Source: Mytilinidion resinicola (lineage: Eukaryota; Ascomycota; Dothideomycetes; Mytilinidiales; Mytilinidiaceae). From it: DNA of 64,000 nucleotides. Positions 35,381 to 48,595 of the stretch are shown piece by piece (positions within the stretch are counted from its first letter, which is position 1; each line of letters starts with the position of its first letter). The stretch lies in NCBI RefSeq assembly GCF_010093595.1, contig NW_022985449.1, positions 96,917-160,916 of the forward strand. The letters run 5' to 3'. Both the position numbers and the translations under genes were made by a program. The notes beneath the pieces are model-generated. The model searched no databases, had not been told where the DNA came from, and worked only from the letters and a program-made list of their open reading frames with translations.

Positions 35381-37407
35381 ATGCTGTCCAACACTAACAT
35401 GACCTCGATTCAACGGCGGCGAACCCAGCACCGACGACAAAATTCAACTCCCGCTGCATTCGAGGCACCCACAGTACGCCCATTACCTGCCAATATACGA
35501 CAACACAGCCGTCACCGCACCGGCATGAGTCTGGACCTTCGAGGCCTCAATCTCGATCCCATACTCAGGTCTGCGCGGGGGCCAATCCCGGAACCATTCA
35601 CGCCCGTGAAATTGGAATCATACCAGCAGGACGACAGTACAGTAAGTATCACTAACCTAGGACAACCACAACAGCATCACTTGCAAGTAGCGCAGACGCA
35701 CAGCACAGCCCAGCCGGGCTCCCCGGTTCAATATTTGCACTCCTCAGAACAACAATATCCTCCTTCTCCTCAAACACCTCACCGGTCGTTACATCAGCAA
35801 CAGCCGGCTCAACCTCAACCTCCTACCGAGCAACAGCTCAAGGAGCTTCACGAACATATCAGCAAAGTCTACGGCTCCTACGGCCAGGTCTTTGTAAACA
35901 TCCTCCCAACCCCTATCACCACTCCACAAAAGCCAGCTCGGCTACCCAGCCACGAACCACTCGACACGGCGCCGATGCCGTCAAACCTAAGTGACATGGC
36001 TGAAATCAATCTCGACCCCCCTACAGGGACTGAGCTAAATTTCACCTTCGAGAACCCAGAGAGTGACATGGGGTATGAATCCTCATCTTACTATACCTCC
36101 GACGCGCTCTCTCCAGGCCGTTCTCCTTGCTCTTCCCCTCGCCAAAAGTCCACGAAGACTTTCTTGGAAGACGTTGAGGAGTACGCGGACGAAATGGCGT
36201 TCTCTCAACCGCCTCCCCTCTTCCTATCCAACGACCGCGACATGAACGGACATCCCGACTCAACCGCAGACTACCCTCGGTCATCGTCAATCGTAGAGCT
36301 AGACGTTGACGCCAGTATCGAGTACACCGGCATTGCGCCGGAAGACGTTCAGCGTTTCATCAGTGAACAAGATCCAAACGATGGCCGATGGAGCTGCCTA
36401 TACCCCGAATGTGACAAGACTTTCGGCAGGCGGGAAAACATTCGCTCCCACGTCCAGACTCATCTGGGCGATCGCCAGTTCCGCTGCAATGGATGCGGCA
36501 AATGCTTCGTCCGGCAGCATGATCTCAAGCGCCACTCGAAGATCCACACTGGTACCAAACCATACAAGTGCCCTTGCAGCGCTGGATTCGCTCGACAAGA
36601 CGCTCTCACTCGCCATCGCCAGCGCGGTATGTGCGTCGGTGGCTTCCCAGATGCCGTTCGGCGAGAAGTAAAGCGTGGGCGACCAAAGAAGAGCCGACCA
36701 GACTTCGATGAGCGGGTGAAGAAATCAGGTAGGACTCGGCGACGAGCTCTTGCCTCAGCAGCCTCTTCATCTGCCGGTGGTTCGCCGCCTTCCGATTACA
36801 GTTCGCCTCATCACCACACACCACAGACTTATTCGATGGCAAGTGGACCGGTCAACTCGGGTTCCAGTAGCGATAGCTTCGGGGGGCCGCTAAGCGCTTC
36901 AAGTGATCCGTTCAGGTTAGAGATTTTCCTATGATAGGATTGAAGCATCGTACTAATTCTACTCACAGTTTCGATAACACGTCGAGTCCATACAGCCACT
37001 CTTCCCCAGCCAACGCCAAATACCAACCATCCAGTCCCTTCGAGGAAGACGAGACATCAATGAACCTCCTCCGCCAGCTCTCCGCAGAGGGATTCACTCA
37101 GACCCCTCCGATGTCTCCTAGCGACCATGCCTCGCCCTCAGAAGGAGATCATGGTAGCGAAACGTCACACTCCACAAATAAGAGCCAAAAGACATCCTCA
37201 ACCCCATCTGACGCTTCTCTTTCCAACCAGTTCACGACACCTCCGACATCTCCAGTCGAGCCTATCCAAGACAGTCTTGATGACTTGTTCAACGATTTCG
37301 ACCAGGGCCTGTCATCGTGCTCGCAATACGATCTCGAGATGAAGGCTATGACCGACTTTACTTCATTCGACAACAACGAACCGTATGAGATGCTCGACTT
37401 TATGTAG
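35381..37407 (+). CDS. C2H2 transcription factor, ACE2/SWI5-type
   Basis: A 657-residue zinc-finger activator. Exons are 35381-36915 and 36969-37407 (53-bp intron). The long N-terminus is low complexity with Gln/Pro/Ser-rich runs. Three C2H2 fingers follow in the order of yeast Ace2/Swi5: CLYPECDKTFGRRENIRSH, then CNGCGKCFVRQHDLKRH, then a finger with CPCSAGFARQDALTRH and the trailing CVGGF. The region after it is basic (RREVKRGRPKKSRPD), likely nuclear import. Acidic and Ser/Thr-Pro rich C-terminus with many possible phosphosites. In yeast the family drives daughter-specific and cell-separation genes; in filamentous fungi it is often labelled metallothionein expression activator. ATG 35381 (MLSNTNMTSI) is preferred because of the probable leader intron; 35273 would add 36 residues. 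Confidence 0.87.
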
Positions 37408-38255
37408 GTATATTTCGACGCCGCACACAAAGATCGACATCAAGTCCGCCGGTCTCTTCTATGGTTCTTTCTGCGAGGGGTGCTTTGTACAAATTTGTTA
37501 ATGGATGGAATCTGGATGGCTGAAACGAATTTGGCGTATCTGGTTCTGGGTTTGGGATCTGGCTTGGGAGTAATAATGGGCTGGATGGACAGACAACGGA
37601 AACACGGAACTGAAACGGCTTTTCACGACAGAATGAACTACTCTTTCTTGCTTGTTATTACATAGGTGGATGCTGGGTGTACCACGCTCCTTCAAGACTC
37701 TTTGGATAGCGAAGGAATCTTCTCCAGGTGGAGAGAGATTGCATCACTAGAGTGGAACAAGGTCGAGGAATGTGTATGCTAGGTAGATATTCGCGCACCA
37801 GGCAGAGTTCTGTGCTTCCTCTTGTGCTGGAGACTTTGACTCTCTTCGTTGGATTACATCTGACGTTGGGTTGAGTTGGTTTCGCATAGAGGGGCATGGT
37901 CGACTCTCTGGTCCTAGATCCTGGTCCATAGATGGGATAGTTAGAAACGGAGCGCTTGGCAGAGAATACCAAATGCAAACATCAAAGACAGTTGACTCCT
38001 CTCAGCGTGACTGATGAAGCTGAACCCGTGAGAGAGGATGTGTACATATACAAATTCCGAGTCGTCTTCCAGCTACTCGAATCCAACCTCGGCTGAACTA
38101 GAAAGTGTCCCCCTGTAGAACTAACCATTCACGCTATTCTATGTAATCAGACCGACCCCCTCTTCACGACAGCTACATCATCTCCGCTCAACATACATAT
38201 ATATTCCAAAAAAAAAAGCCCCCCAATCCATCAATCCTCCTTTATCGAGCCCAAC
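37408..38255. other. Intergenic
   Basis: 3' flank of the zinc-finger gene and promoter of the next small gene; an A10 tract lies just before 38220. No gene seen. Confidence 0.5.
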
Positions 38256-38993
38256 ATGCCACCAAACAAGCTCCTCCTCGCCGCCTCTGTGCTGCACACC
38301 CTGCTATCCGCGGGGCATACCGTACGTTCGTTCGCGCCCATGCAATGACCAATCAACTATCCAGCACTCCCAACCACACATGATCGTCCCTTTTTTTTTC
38401 AAACCTCATTCATCAGATTCCTCACATCGCATCACAAATTGTCAGTTACTCGAATGCAACACTGATACAAGCCCACAGGCCAAAGGGCTCGAAATGTTCA
38501 AAGACCCCGCCTTCGCGCGCCTGCCCGCGCTCCTGACCAAAGCCGTGCAAGCGGGGTGGTTTGAGGGGAGTGTGTTCTTTGCTATTCTAGGTACGGACTC
38601 TCCCATTTTTAATTTTCCAAACACAGATCCCTTTTTGATTTCCTTAGAGTATGTCTTTTAAATACAGGTTTCAATCTCCCATGTCACATGTCCCAATACA
38701 CTCTCTCCTTTCCTCTCTCACATCTTCCTTCTACCCCTTTCTTATCTCTCCTTCCCCCAATCGACCTTCCCCTCAAACCCTCTCCCTCACTCACACCCAA
38801 ATCAGGCCTAATAAACTACCGCTGGGCGCACTCCGGCCTCGCCGACTCCACCGAGCTCGGCGTCGCGGGCCTAATCAGCCTCCTCTGCTTCGGCGCTGGG
38901 GGGTGGTACGCCAAATCGGGCGACAAGCAGACGGGTGTGCTGCTCGCAGCTGCCGGGGTGTTGCAGGCGGTGGGTGTGCGAAGCGTCTTGTAA
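38256..38993 (+). CDS. Small multi-pass membrane protein, conserved type unknown
   Basis: A 121-residue protein in three exons (38256-38321, 38479-38590, 38806-38993); the phases fit at both joins. Four hydrophobic segments are visible: LLLAASVLHTLLSAGH, WFEGSVFFAILGLINY (across the second junction), LGVAGLISLLCFGAGGWY and GVLLAAAGVLQAVGV. A short amphipathic loop EMFKDPAFARLPALLTKAV follows helix 1. The two introns are long for the window (157 and 215 bp). I do not know the family; the even helix layout argues that it is real. Confidence 0.65.
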
Positions 38994-39725
38994 AATATGA
39001 AGAATCGGGGTGGTGCGTCTGGGTGCTTTGCGGGGGAGGGGTTGCGTGGGGAGGGCGTGATGTGGTGGAGGCTGTGAGGTAGTAGAGGAGCTTGTGCATG
39101 ATTTAGGAGGAGAGGGGTTGCGCTTGGGAAGGCGAGCTGCGGAGCCTGTGATGTTAGGATCCAAAGGCTGGCGAAGACTTACCTTGACAGTCAAGGGCTG
39201 GACGGACGGGTGAGTGCAGCGACGACGCGTGGCAAGTTGAAAACTTTCAAGAAAACCTTCTTGCATTACTGTTCAGTTCCCTTCCCAAGAAATGCACTCT
39301 GGATGATATGCCTATAACCCTAGAAGCCCAAACCGTGATGTCGACGGCCAGGACAAAGTCGTGGAACCGCAGGTATGCCGATTGCTGAACGCTGTAGGAG
39401 CAAATTCGTCGTTTTCCATGCCCATGCCACACAGCCCCAATCCAGACAGAAGCCGTGCAAACCGCCGCCGTGTACGCCATGCATGACCGCCGTGTCGCTA
39501 CCCGCCCAACCAAACCGCCCATGTGAAGCAAAGAAATCAAACATTAAACAGTAGTGCAGTGGAGGAGGCAATTAGGCTTACCTTTTCAGTGTCGTCCCTT
39601 GGGCATAAGTGCCCGGTACCACAGTCGTAATCAGCAGGTAAGATGGCTTCCGGGATAATGGTATTTCCATCCAAGCCGATATGAAGACAAACTTTTAGTG
39701 TTCCATATCCCGAATTCTCGGCTAC
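38994..39725. other. Intergenic
   Basis: 3' flanks of two convergent genes; no gene or repeat seen. Confidence 0.5.
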
Positions 39726-40857
39726 TCAGCCTCCGTGTTTGCCGATGTACTGCTTCATGAGCTCTTCGAAGGTCTTGCTCAACTTGTCTATCTCGGTGTC
39801 CTTCTTTCCCGTGTGTGCGAGCAAGCCAGAGAAGACGCTCTGGATATCGTGAACCTTAGATCGTAGAACCTGAAACTCGTAGTTGGTGACCATGGCAGGT
39901 CGGATATCAGCGAGGTTTCCACGTTCGGCCATTGTAGCGGAAGGGATAGCCTCGCCGAGTTGGCTAATCACGTACCGCCGGTTGGAGTTGGAGATCAAGC
40001 GCAACAGGCGGCGGTGGTAGTGCTCGGCGGCAGTGACAGACGGGTCTTTCTGGAAGTCATCGTTCGCAAGGTTGGCGAGGCGGGTGAGATCCCGGTCTAG
40101 CTCCTCTTCAATGTTCTCGTGCCAATCGGTATTCTCCCTCACGCCTGGCATGTCCTGCGCCACGTGAGGCACGAAAGGGTCGACTGGCGTGAGGGGATTG
40201 TATGGAAGGGGGGAAAGAAGGGCCCGGGGAGTTGCTGCAATTTGTGAGCCAATGGACACCACTTCATCCAACTCTAAACATCGACCTCGTGGGCTCCCCA
40301 GGGCAATTGAGATCATCATCTGCTCACCTTGTCCTCTCTCACCCGTCAGGGAGGGAGGCGGAGAGCACGAAGTGACGCTCGCGTTGCTGTTGATAGCTGC
40401 GGGGAGGTTCTCAAGCTTCTCGTCGATGGTGGGCAGGTTCCGCATAGTGTAGCGGAAGGAGCTAGGAGAGCCGTGGCAGGGCGTGTTGTCCGGCACAGTG
40501 GGGCAGTGGAGCTCGTCATCGACCGTCTCGTTGTGGAGGTCCTGGACGGCGCTGAGGGTCGAGTCCACGCGGTGCAGACCGGGCTCGTCCAAGGCGACGT
40601 GCTTTCCGCCCGGGTGAGGCTGGTCGCCGAAGACGGAGCGGGTGACGGGCGTGTTGTAAGGGTCTGAGGGGTATGGAGAGACGCTCGCAAGGCTAGCAGC
40701 GCTGTCTCCACGAGAGCGCGATCCCAGCATCTGTCGAGGCAGCTGGACAGGCGACAGCGCGTCGACTGCAGCCGTGTCAGTTCACGGGTCGTCGAGCAAG
40801 CTGCTCAGGAGCCAGCTGAGCAGACATACCTGACCGAGGAGCCGATAGCATCTCCAT
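39726..40857 (-). CDS. Hypothetical protein, Ser/Pro-rich N-terminus and helical C-terminus
   Basis: A 324-residue prediction in three exons: 40857-40830 (28 bp), 40765-40328 and 40234-39726. The 93-bp second intron is also open in frame, so it could be retained; splicing it gives GERGQATPRALLS. The first half is disordered, rich in Ser/Pro/Thr (SPYPSDPYNTPVTRSVFGD). The C-terminal third is helical (YHRRLLRLISNSNRRYV, VLRSKVHDIQSVFSGLLAH, KLSKTFEELMKQYIGKHGG), plausibly a coiled-coil or interaction module. No known domain recognised. Confidence 0.65.
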
Positions 40858-41482
40858 TTCAGGGACTCGCGCGGTGGGGGTTGAAGAGATGGTGTGGTAG
40901 CGACTGCAGCGCGTGGAGTGGAGTGAGAGAAGCGTGGAGGCGGGGTGGCCGCAGAGTGTTGATGTGGGGTTGCGCAGAGGGCGTGCACAAACAGAGGGCC
41001 GAGCGAGAGACTGAGGAAGTCTGCTGCGGAGAGCGCAGGCGGGGGCGAGTGTGAGGAAGGTGCCAGACGTGCGGAGAAGGCGGGCAAGATATCGGCTTCA
41101 AGCAGTCGGCCAGCTCACCTGCAGCTGCCAGCGACCAGCGTCACGCGGGGCAACCCACGGTGAATGCTGGAGTCTGCTGGAGTCTGCCCTGGGGCTCCCG
41201 CAATCCGTGCTGTGGTGTCGTGGCCGGCACGCACCAGAGCCTCATCTGCACTGGCCGCACGTTTCCCCCACGCCCCGCTGTCCGTCCATGGCACTGCGTA
41301 TCGGCAGGTCCTGAGACACCTGCCTAGGCGTATAGTTGGGACTGCTTACCCCTGACGCTATGCTTCTAGCTAGTCATATACCACGCTAGGAGCAGGATGG
41401 TCGCGATAGAAGAATGTTTCCATTACCTACCAGACATAGGTCTTTCGGCACAATCTGTCTCTATGCTGGCTCCTTCTGCCAC
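40858..41482. other. Intergenic, GC-rich
   Basis: Promoter side of the previous gene and 3' flank of the PQ-loop gene. No gene seen. Confidence 0.45.
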
Positions 41483-42516
41483 TTACCCACCAGCACTTGG
41501 TTCATCTCCCACGCCATCGGTATTGCTTCTTCTTGGCCCTGTTCTGGCACGAGCAGTCCATATCTCAACCGAAGGCGTTCTGAACACACATGTTGACGAC
41601 GGCAAGTTGTGCAACGCCATCGCTGCAGCGGGTGCACTGCTTTGGCTGCATCTACTGGGCGAGAGCGGCACCGTGTTAGGCCTGCTCGACGTCTTCTTCT
41701 TTATTTTTGCGTGCATCCAAGGGACTAGATTGAAGTAACCCCCGCAAGCGAAGACACCGAGCCGCAACACGAACTCGGTACCATAGATAATCAGCCCTAA
41801 GACGTCCATCTCGGGCTGGAACAACACCGAGACAAGGGAGATGGCGTCTCCGGCGGCGTCGATGCCAACGAAGATAAGGCATATCCCGCGCACCGTGCGA
41901 TGGACGTAAATGTCCCAGTAATGGCCGAGTACACCGGCCGCGAGCAAGATGGCAGAGAGGATGGCCATCAGCGTAATGGGCCATTGGACATCTCTGGAGT
42001 GGGAAATTCGTAGGGCAATGATGAGGGCAGCTTCTAAGCCGCCCATGAACAGAGCAATGGGTACGACTACAGCGAGCGCACGCAATACGGACCATTTCTA
42101 CGCAAAGTTAACAGCGTCCAACACCATTGGCCGAACTAAGAGAGCCTACTCTCTCATAATAGAAACATTGGATCCATGTTGACAAGCTTAAGGAAAGTTA
42201 GGATCTGGGGCTGGACCTGGAGGGCCGTGTTGGAGTTCTTCACAACATTATACACCCCGAGAGGCACTCCAGCCCATGCCCACATCATCATCATCGTGGG
42301 CTGTAGGCCGGTAGCATTGTGCCTTCGATAGTTGATCACGGTTTGCGGAATCAACTACAAGATCTTTCAGCAATCGGTTTGCTTGACTGATTTCTGGGCC
42401 CGTACTTGAACCGACCAGCATATCTAGCATGAGAGTCAGTGCCTGTAGGTGGTTTGAGGGCCAGTACGTACGGCTCCAATCGTACCCAACACATTCGCAG
42501 CAACAGGAGCATCCAT
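41483..42516 (-). CDS. PQ-loop repeat membrane protein with apparent +1 frameshift
   Basis: A multi-pass membrane protein with PQ-loop motifs, a family including lysosomal/vacuolar amino-acid exporters. Exons are 42516-42472, 42423-42406 (an 18-bp exon), 42354-42150 and 42097-41483. Joined codons give MDAPVAANVLGTIGAICWSV, then QLIPQTVINYRRHNATGLQP (first PQ loop), GVPLGVYNVVKN and QVQPQILTFL, then, after a one-base frame change at 42189, SLSTWIQCFYYERKWSV and later helices (LAVVVPIALFMGGLEAALI, LMAILSAILLAAGVLGHYWD). Without the frame change translation ends within about ten codons. No intron with a donor in the needed phase exists there. The gene is either broken, uses frameshifting (site CTT-A-AGC), or contains a sequence error. 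The C-terminal tail is Ser/Pro-rich. Confidence 0.78.
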
Positions 42517-42702
42517 TTCTCCAGGTGTTCCCTTTTCAGACGATACTGATGAAGAACATCATCAAATGATGAAGTTGGCGACGGGCCGATGACGGAGGAC
42601 GTTCCCGAGCCGTTCCTGCATGCCAAGCAGTGCACAGACGGGCATTTACTCATCTCGAGATGGCGAAGTTGAAGACATCACCAACTCTCGCTCCACACAG
42701 CC
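42517..42702. promoter_or_regulatory. Compact divergent promoter, PQ-loop / ERV1
   Basis: Only 186 bp separate the two divergent ATGs, so the promoters overlap. No TATA box recognised. Confidence 0.6.
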
Positions 42703-43345
42703 ATGGCCGCCTCAGAGTCTTTACTACAAGAGGCGCAGAAGTCCGACTCACGCGATGAACACACTCGCACATTCTCCAAAGGCGTAGAGCTAGGTCCGGA
42801 CGGCAAACCGTAAGTAGTACGGCTCCAAAACCGCATTACCAAGCTCACCCACACCTACCAAACCCCCAACTAAAACCCTCTCCAGCTGCCGCACCTGCAC
42901 ATCTTCCTCAGAATGGAAAGCCATGTTCAAATCCACTAAAATCCCCTCCAAAACTGCCGCCACCACCCTCACCCCTACACCCGCCGTCGCCGAACGCACC
43001 GACTGCCCTCCCGACATCGAGCAACTCGGCCGCGCCTCCTGGACCCTCCTACATTCTATCACCGCCGCCTACCCCTCTAGCCCTTCCCTAGCCAAGCAAA
43101 CCGAGACGCGCAACTTCCTCTCGCTCTTATCGAAGCTGTACCCGTGCCACACCTGCGCGTCTGATTTCCAGACCTGGCTGAAAGAGGATCAGAATGCGCC
43201 GCGGGTTAGTTCAAGAGAGGAGTTTGGGCGGTGGATGTGCGAGGCGCATAATGCGGTCAATGTGAAGCTGGGGAAGGAGAGGTTTGATTGCGATCGGTGG
43301 GAAGAGAGGTGGCGGACGGGGTGGAGGGAGGGGGGGTGTGATTGA
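42703..43345 (+). CDS. ERV1: FAD-linked sulfhydryl oxidase (mitochondrial intermembrane space)
   Basis: Erv1 re-oxidises Mia40 in the mitochondrial disulfide relay and passes electrons to cytochrome c. Exons are 42703-42809 and 42886-43345 (188 residues, usual size). The N-terminal shuttle CxxC is CRTC, formed across the intron join (GKPCRTCTSSS). The FAD domain has QLGRASWTLLHSITAAYP, the active-site CxxC in LYPCHTCASDF, and the structural CX16C pair in CEAHNAVNVKLGKERFDC. A Thr/Pro/Ala linker lies between shuttle and catalytic domain. No cleavable presequence, as expected for a Mia40-imported protein. Confidence 0.95.
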
Positions 43346-43959
43346 ACCATGTTCAGCAGCATATGTGTATATGTATGATTATTAGTGTTTGATGCATAAC
43401 GGGTTCACGGACAGGCATGGGTCATCCGCTCTGGATGTTACAAGGCGTTTAGAGCTCTATACTCCACGTTCAGATGTAAAATCATGTAGTTATATCTACG
43501 TAACCAGTAATAATGTAAATCATCCAAACTCCATCCCCATCCCAATCCTCATCTCTGATTGCGTACCACTCTCCCTCCTCAAATATGTGGGTACCTCTAC
43601 CCAATCAACCCAATAACTACCTCAACCACCACAGCCAAGCATTAATCAAGCATAACCGTACCAAACCTCCACGTTCTAGCCAACGTCATGAAACTAGAGC
43701 TTCTTTATACCGCAGATCCCCCTCACTCCCTACCTTTCTCTCTTCCCACTCCCCTCTCTCCCTCTCTAAAGTTCCACTACGGCAACCAGCTACAATGATA
43801 GAATAACAAAACGCTCGCGCGTGGCAGATTTCCGCCATATCCAACATCCCCTCAGAACCCCCCAATACAAGCCACCCAGCCCAGCACACACCGCTCTCCA
43901 GCCTACCTACCCTCGCTAGTTAGCTCCCTTTCACACACACACAACCCAACATCTCCACC
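43346..43959. other. Intergenic
   Basis: 3' flank of ERV1 then a C/T-rich promoter tract ending in CACACACACAACCC before the next ATG. No gene seen. Confidence 0.5.
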
Positions 43960-44580
43960 ATGGCCCCCACTGTCGTCCTCATCCCCCCCGCAAAAGAAAA
44001 GCCCCACCACCCCCACTGGCGCGCCGAAGTCATCGCCGGCGCTTTCGCCGCGAGTACGTCCCGTCTCCCCCTCGCCTCCCCTTCCCATTTGTCGCAGCTT
44101 CAACGTATTCCCTAACATATACCACCACTTCCAGTCCTCCTCATCGCCCTCGCCACAATCGGCCTGCACGCCTACTACACCCGCCGCCGCCGCCTCGCCC
44201 ACCGCTCCCCCTCCTCCATCTCCCCCAACTCCCGCAGCTGGCCCGGCCACCACCCCTCCTCCCCTGACACGAACGGCTGGGTCACGGCCGGCACCGGCAT
44301 GTCCGAAAAGCGCTACTGGAGCTCCGTCGCGCAGAGCGGGTGCGCCGAGGTCGCGGAGCGGAAGCTGAGTGCGCAGGGGTACGGCGGGGTGCGGGAGGGG
44401 GGGAGGAGCGGGAGCGGGATGAGCGGGACGACGGTTGGGAGTGCGGGAGGGGTGCGGGTTAGCTATCGGCGGGCGGATGAGGCACCGTTTGGGGGGTTTG
44501 GGAGGGTGGCGAAGAGAGAGCGCGGGTATGGAGTGAAGGGGAGGGAGAGAGAGGGAGGTAGGGAGGGAGGGAGAAGATGA
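43960..44580 (+). CDS. Small single-pass membrane protein, hypothetical
   Basis: A 179-residue prediction in two exons (43960-44053 and 44135-44580). One membrane helix is formed across the join (VIAGAFAAILLIALATIGLHAYY), followed by a stop-transfer arginine cluster (TRRRRLAHR). The rest is Ser/Gly/Arg-rich and probably disordered, ending in a GR/GE-rich low-complexity tail from GGGAGA repeats (KGREREGGREGGRR). No known domain. Strand composition changes sharply inside exon 2 (C-rich then G-rich). Confidence 0.55.
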
Positions 44581-45316
44581 GGGGCATGAGCTAGAAAGAG
44601 AGATGAAGGAGGAGCTGCGGAAAGATAGGGAAAAGTAGAAGAGGGGGCGGGGAAAGGATGTGCAGAACGCGGAGAGGGAGATAAGGGAGGAGCAGGGGCT
44701 GATGATGATAGCAGTGGATCGGAGGTAATAAAGGAACGTAAGAAACGAGAGACGAGTACAGGGGAATATTTCGATTCAAGTATTCAAACCACACCATCAT
44801 TTCAAAGACCTCATTCATTCACAAATCTATTCCTTTTGACTGAAAGAAAATGAAACACATCTTCTCATAATAGCCACCCATCGTCGTCCCTATCCTAATC
44901 CCAGCCCACGTCAAAATAGGGACCCGCTTATCCGACAAGACCGCCACGTAGAGCGCTCATCCTCTCATGAAAGGAACAAGGACAGAATTCAATGAAAGAG
45001 GGGGTAACCGAGACCGAAGTATGATAAAGCGGGGAGACAAGAATGACTCCTCAAATCCATGGGCCATTGTGCTAATGCAAGAGATGTGTTCGTGAACTTT
45101 GCTACAAAGCCCTTTACTAATAGTAGCCAGATTCGGCTCTGTCGACTGTAAAGCAATTCGACATTCGCGCTAGAAAGGGAGAATAGAAGAATTGCAGCCA
45201 AGGTGAGCATGAATGATGGCGTCCTAGCATCCCAAAGTATTACCAATCAAGCTCAAGTTGATGCCAAAAAGTCGTAGTGTTGGTAGTTACCAAAGATGAG
45301 CATGTAAAGCGGACCT
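44581..45316. other. Intergenic
   Basis: A purine-rich stretch continues to about 44740, then ordinary sequence. No gene seen. Confidence 0.5.
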
Positions 45317-46593
<1,277 letters not shown>

Positions 46594-48595
46594 GGCGCTT
46601 GATTTCTGGGGTATAGGTGCGCGGATGCGCTGATAATGAGTCGAACCGAGTTTGTGACTCTTGTGGTTTGTGTTTGGTCAGAGAGAAGACAATCGGTGTG
46701 AGGCGAAGAGGTGTGGAGGATGAATCTCGGCAAATCTGCGTTCCATTGTCTCGTCAGTCGAGTTTCAGACAACGAGGCTGAATAATGAAATCTCTCAATG
46801 GACGGAGGAATGCAACACGGCCAACTGTCGCGCGCATTCGCAAGGGTCTTGGCCAGAGAAATTCTCAACATCGACTCCAGGGCTTGCGGAAGTAGCAGCG
46901 CACGACACCCGTCCTCGACATGACCTCGACGGGCACATTGGCAGATGCAACCTTGGTCATAGCGAAAGCAAATATGCAGCTCCCCACAGCCGGTCCCCTC
47001 CTGCGACGCACAGTATCAAGGAGAAAGTCCACCTACCAGGTCGACGCTTATTGTGAGATGCGACCCTGCTTCAACGACTGGTATTGCAGGCTACGATGTA
47101 CAAACAAGCCGATTCTCCACGGTTGAGGTGGAGGCGGCGCACGGGTGAGCTGGATGCAGGAACAGTGGCTCGCTCGGGGCTTCGTTGCTCTCGACAGGGC
47201 GGACCAGATTTCCAGACACGCAAGCGGGCGTGGTCGAGGATTGTGGGGTGCGATGCGGCCAGCCACCGGTCGATGGGGGACAACTTGGCTGCGTAAAAGG
47301 CGGTGCTGCCAGGGCAAGCGGTGCTCTGGCGGGGGATGTCTTCTGAAGGACAATGCGGTCAGCGTCGGACAGCTGGCACGGCACGCGGGCGATTCGTGGC
47401 CGGCGACAGCAGCGGCTTACCGTGGTGTTGCGGTGGATGGCAGGAGGCAGAGGCTATCGTGAGTGCGGGATGGCGGGGTTGAGCAGGCCGGGCTGGGAGC
47501 TCGTCGGTCGGGGCTGTTCGCGCTGCAGGGCGTCGGGATGCACGTTGCGGGCGGGACGACGGGCAATGGCGGCGGGACGAGAGAGATATGAAGGACAGCG
47601 GGGCGCCGCAGTGGTTTTGGGCTCTTGGGGAGGTTCCAGGTCGAATTGAGGCCCGTCTGCGCCGCTCTGCTGCTAAGCGCCGGGGTGCTTTGCATGCTTT
47701 GCAGAGTCAAGAGTGCGGACCAGCCGTGCCAGCCCATTGGTGACAGACGTGATGTCTCGACACCACCCTGGCCGTCTCCGCTGCATGCTCCTCTGCGACA
47801 GCGCCTACTGCGCCAGCTTCATTCATCACGCCCGCCATCCCAACACTGCCCCCTCTGCCGCCTGCTATGCATCTCCGCGCACGAATCGCAGCGAGGGGAC
47901 CATGCCGCCAACAGCCCCCAAGCGCGGGAAGCTTCAATGCGCAGGCCAAGCTTTGTAGGGCCATGTCTGAAACCAAAGGGCCCCCGTAGAGTCCTGTTTG
48001 ACCTTTGTCCCTCAATCTTAGCTGGCCTGTAGAGACGTTGCCCTGGGCCATGCGGATATAGACCATCCGAAGCCAGTGGTCTATGACTGAAGGTCCTAGT
48101 GCCGAGCAACACCCTATCAATCGACTCACAAACCTGTCCAGCCCTAGATATCGCAGACTATCACGGCCCAATCTCAGCAAGACAGCAAGGACAGACTTTT
48201 CAGCATCTCCAAGTCAGGTCAACGTCCCGACTACCATGGCTCCACTGGACGACCACCCAGTTTCAGCCTCTCAACCCGTCATCGAAAGGGCCCACTTCCC
48301 AGACGAGAGCTCTCATCTCAGAATCAATGCTCTTATGATATAGCGACCACTGCTTTAGGATCTTCCCTTACCTCAATACTAATCCACCAATGTCCATTTC
48401 TGTTTCTGAACCTAAACATAGTTAACTACATGATTTAAAACCGAGTTATGACTAAGCGAACCTCGCCGCAGCCATGACCCCACTGCTGCGTACTCTGCTT
48501 CTTCGCCGTTTGCAGACATGGTCTCATTTTCTTGATCAACTATCAATTAGCTACACTACATCAAACTCATGTTTCTGTTCTTCACGTCCAAAGTC
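46594..48595. other. Long GC-rich spacer upstream of the MAPK gene
   Basis: About 2 kb with many overlapping open frames on both strands (46.9-48.1 kb) that are best explained by high GC content; none has a family motif or consistent splice structure. It may hold a long 5' leader of the kinase gene. A CT/CA-rich stretch leads into the decayed Ras-like gene. Confidence 0.45.

Noticed and set aside
43900..44600. Possible simple-sequence artefact instead of a gene at 43960-44580
   Set aside because: The splice join builds one clean membrane helix followed by an Arg stop-transfer cluster, so I kept it as a gene at moderate confidence.
46920..48100. Many long overlapping open frames on both strands
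   Set aside because: They follow from high GC content; none has an ordered domain, a consistent ATG or splice structure.
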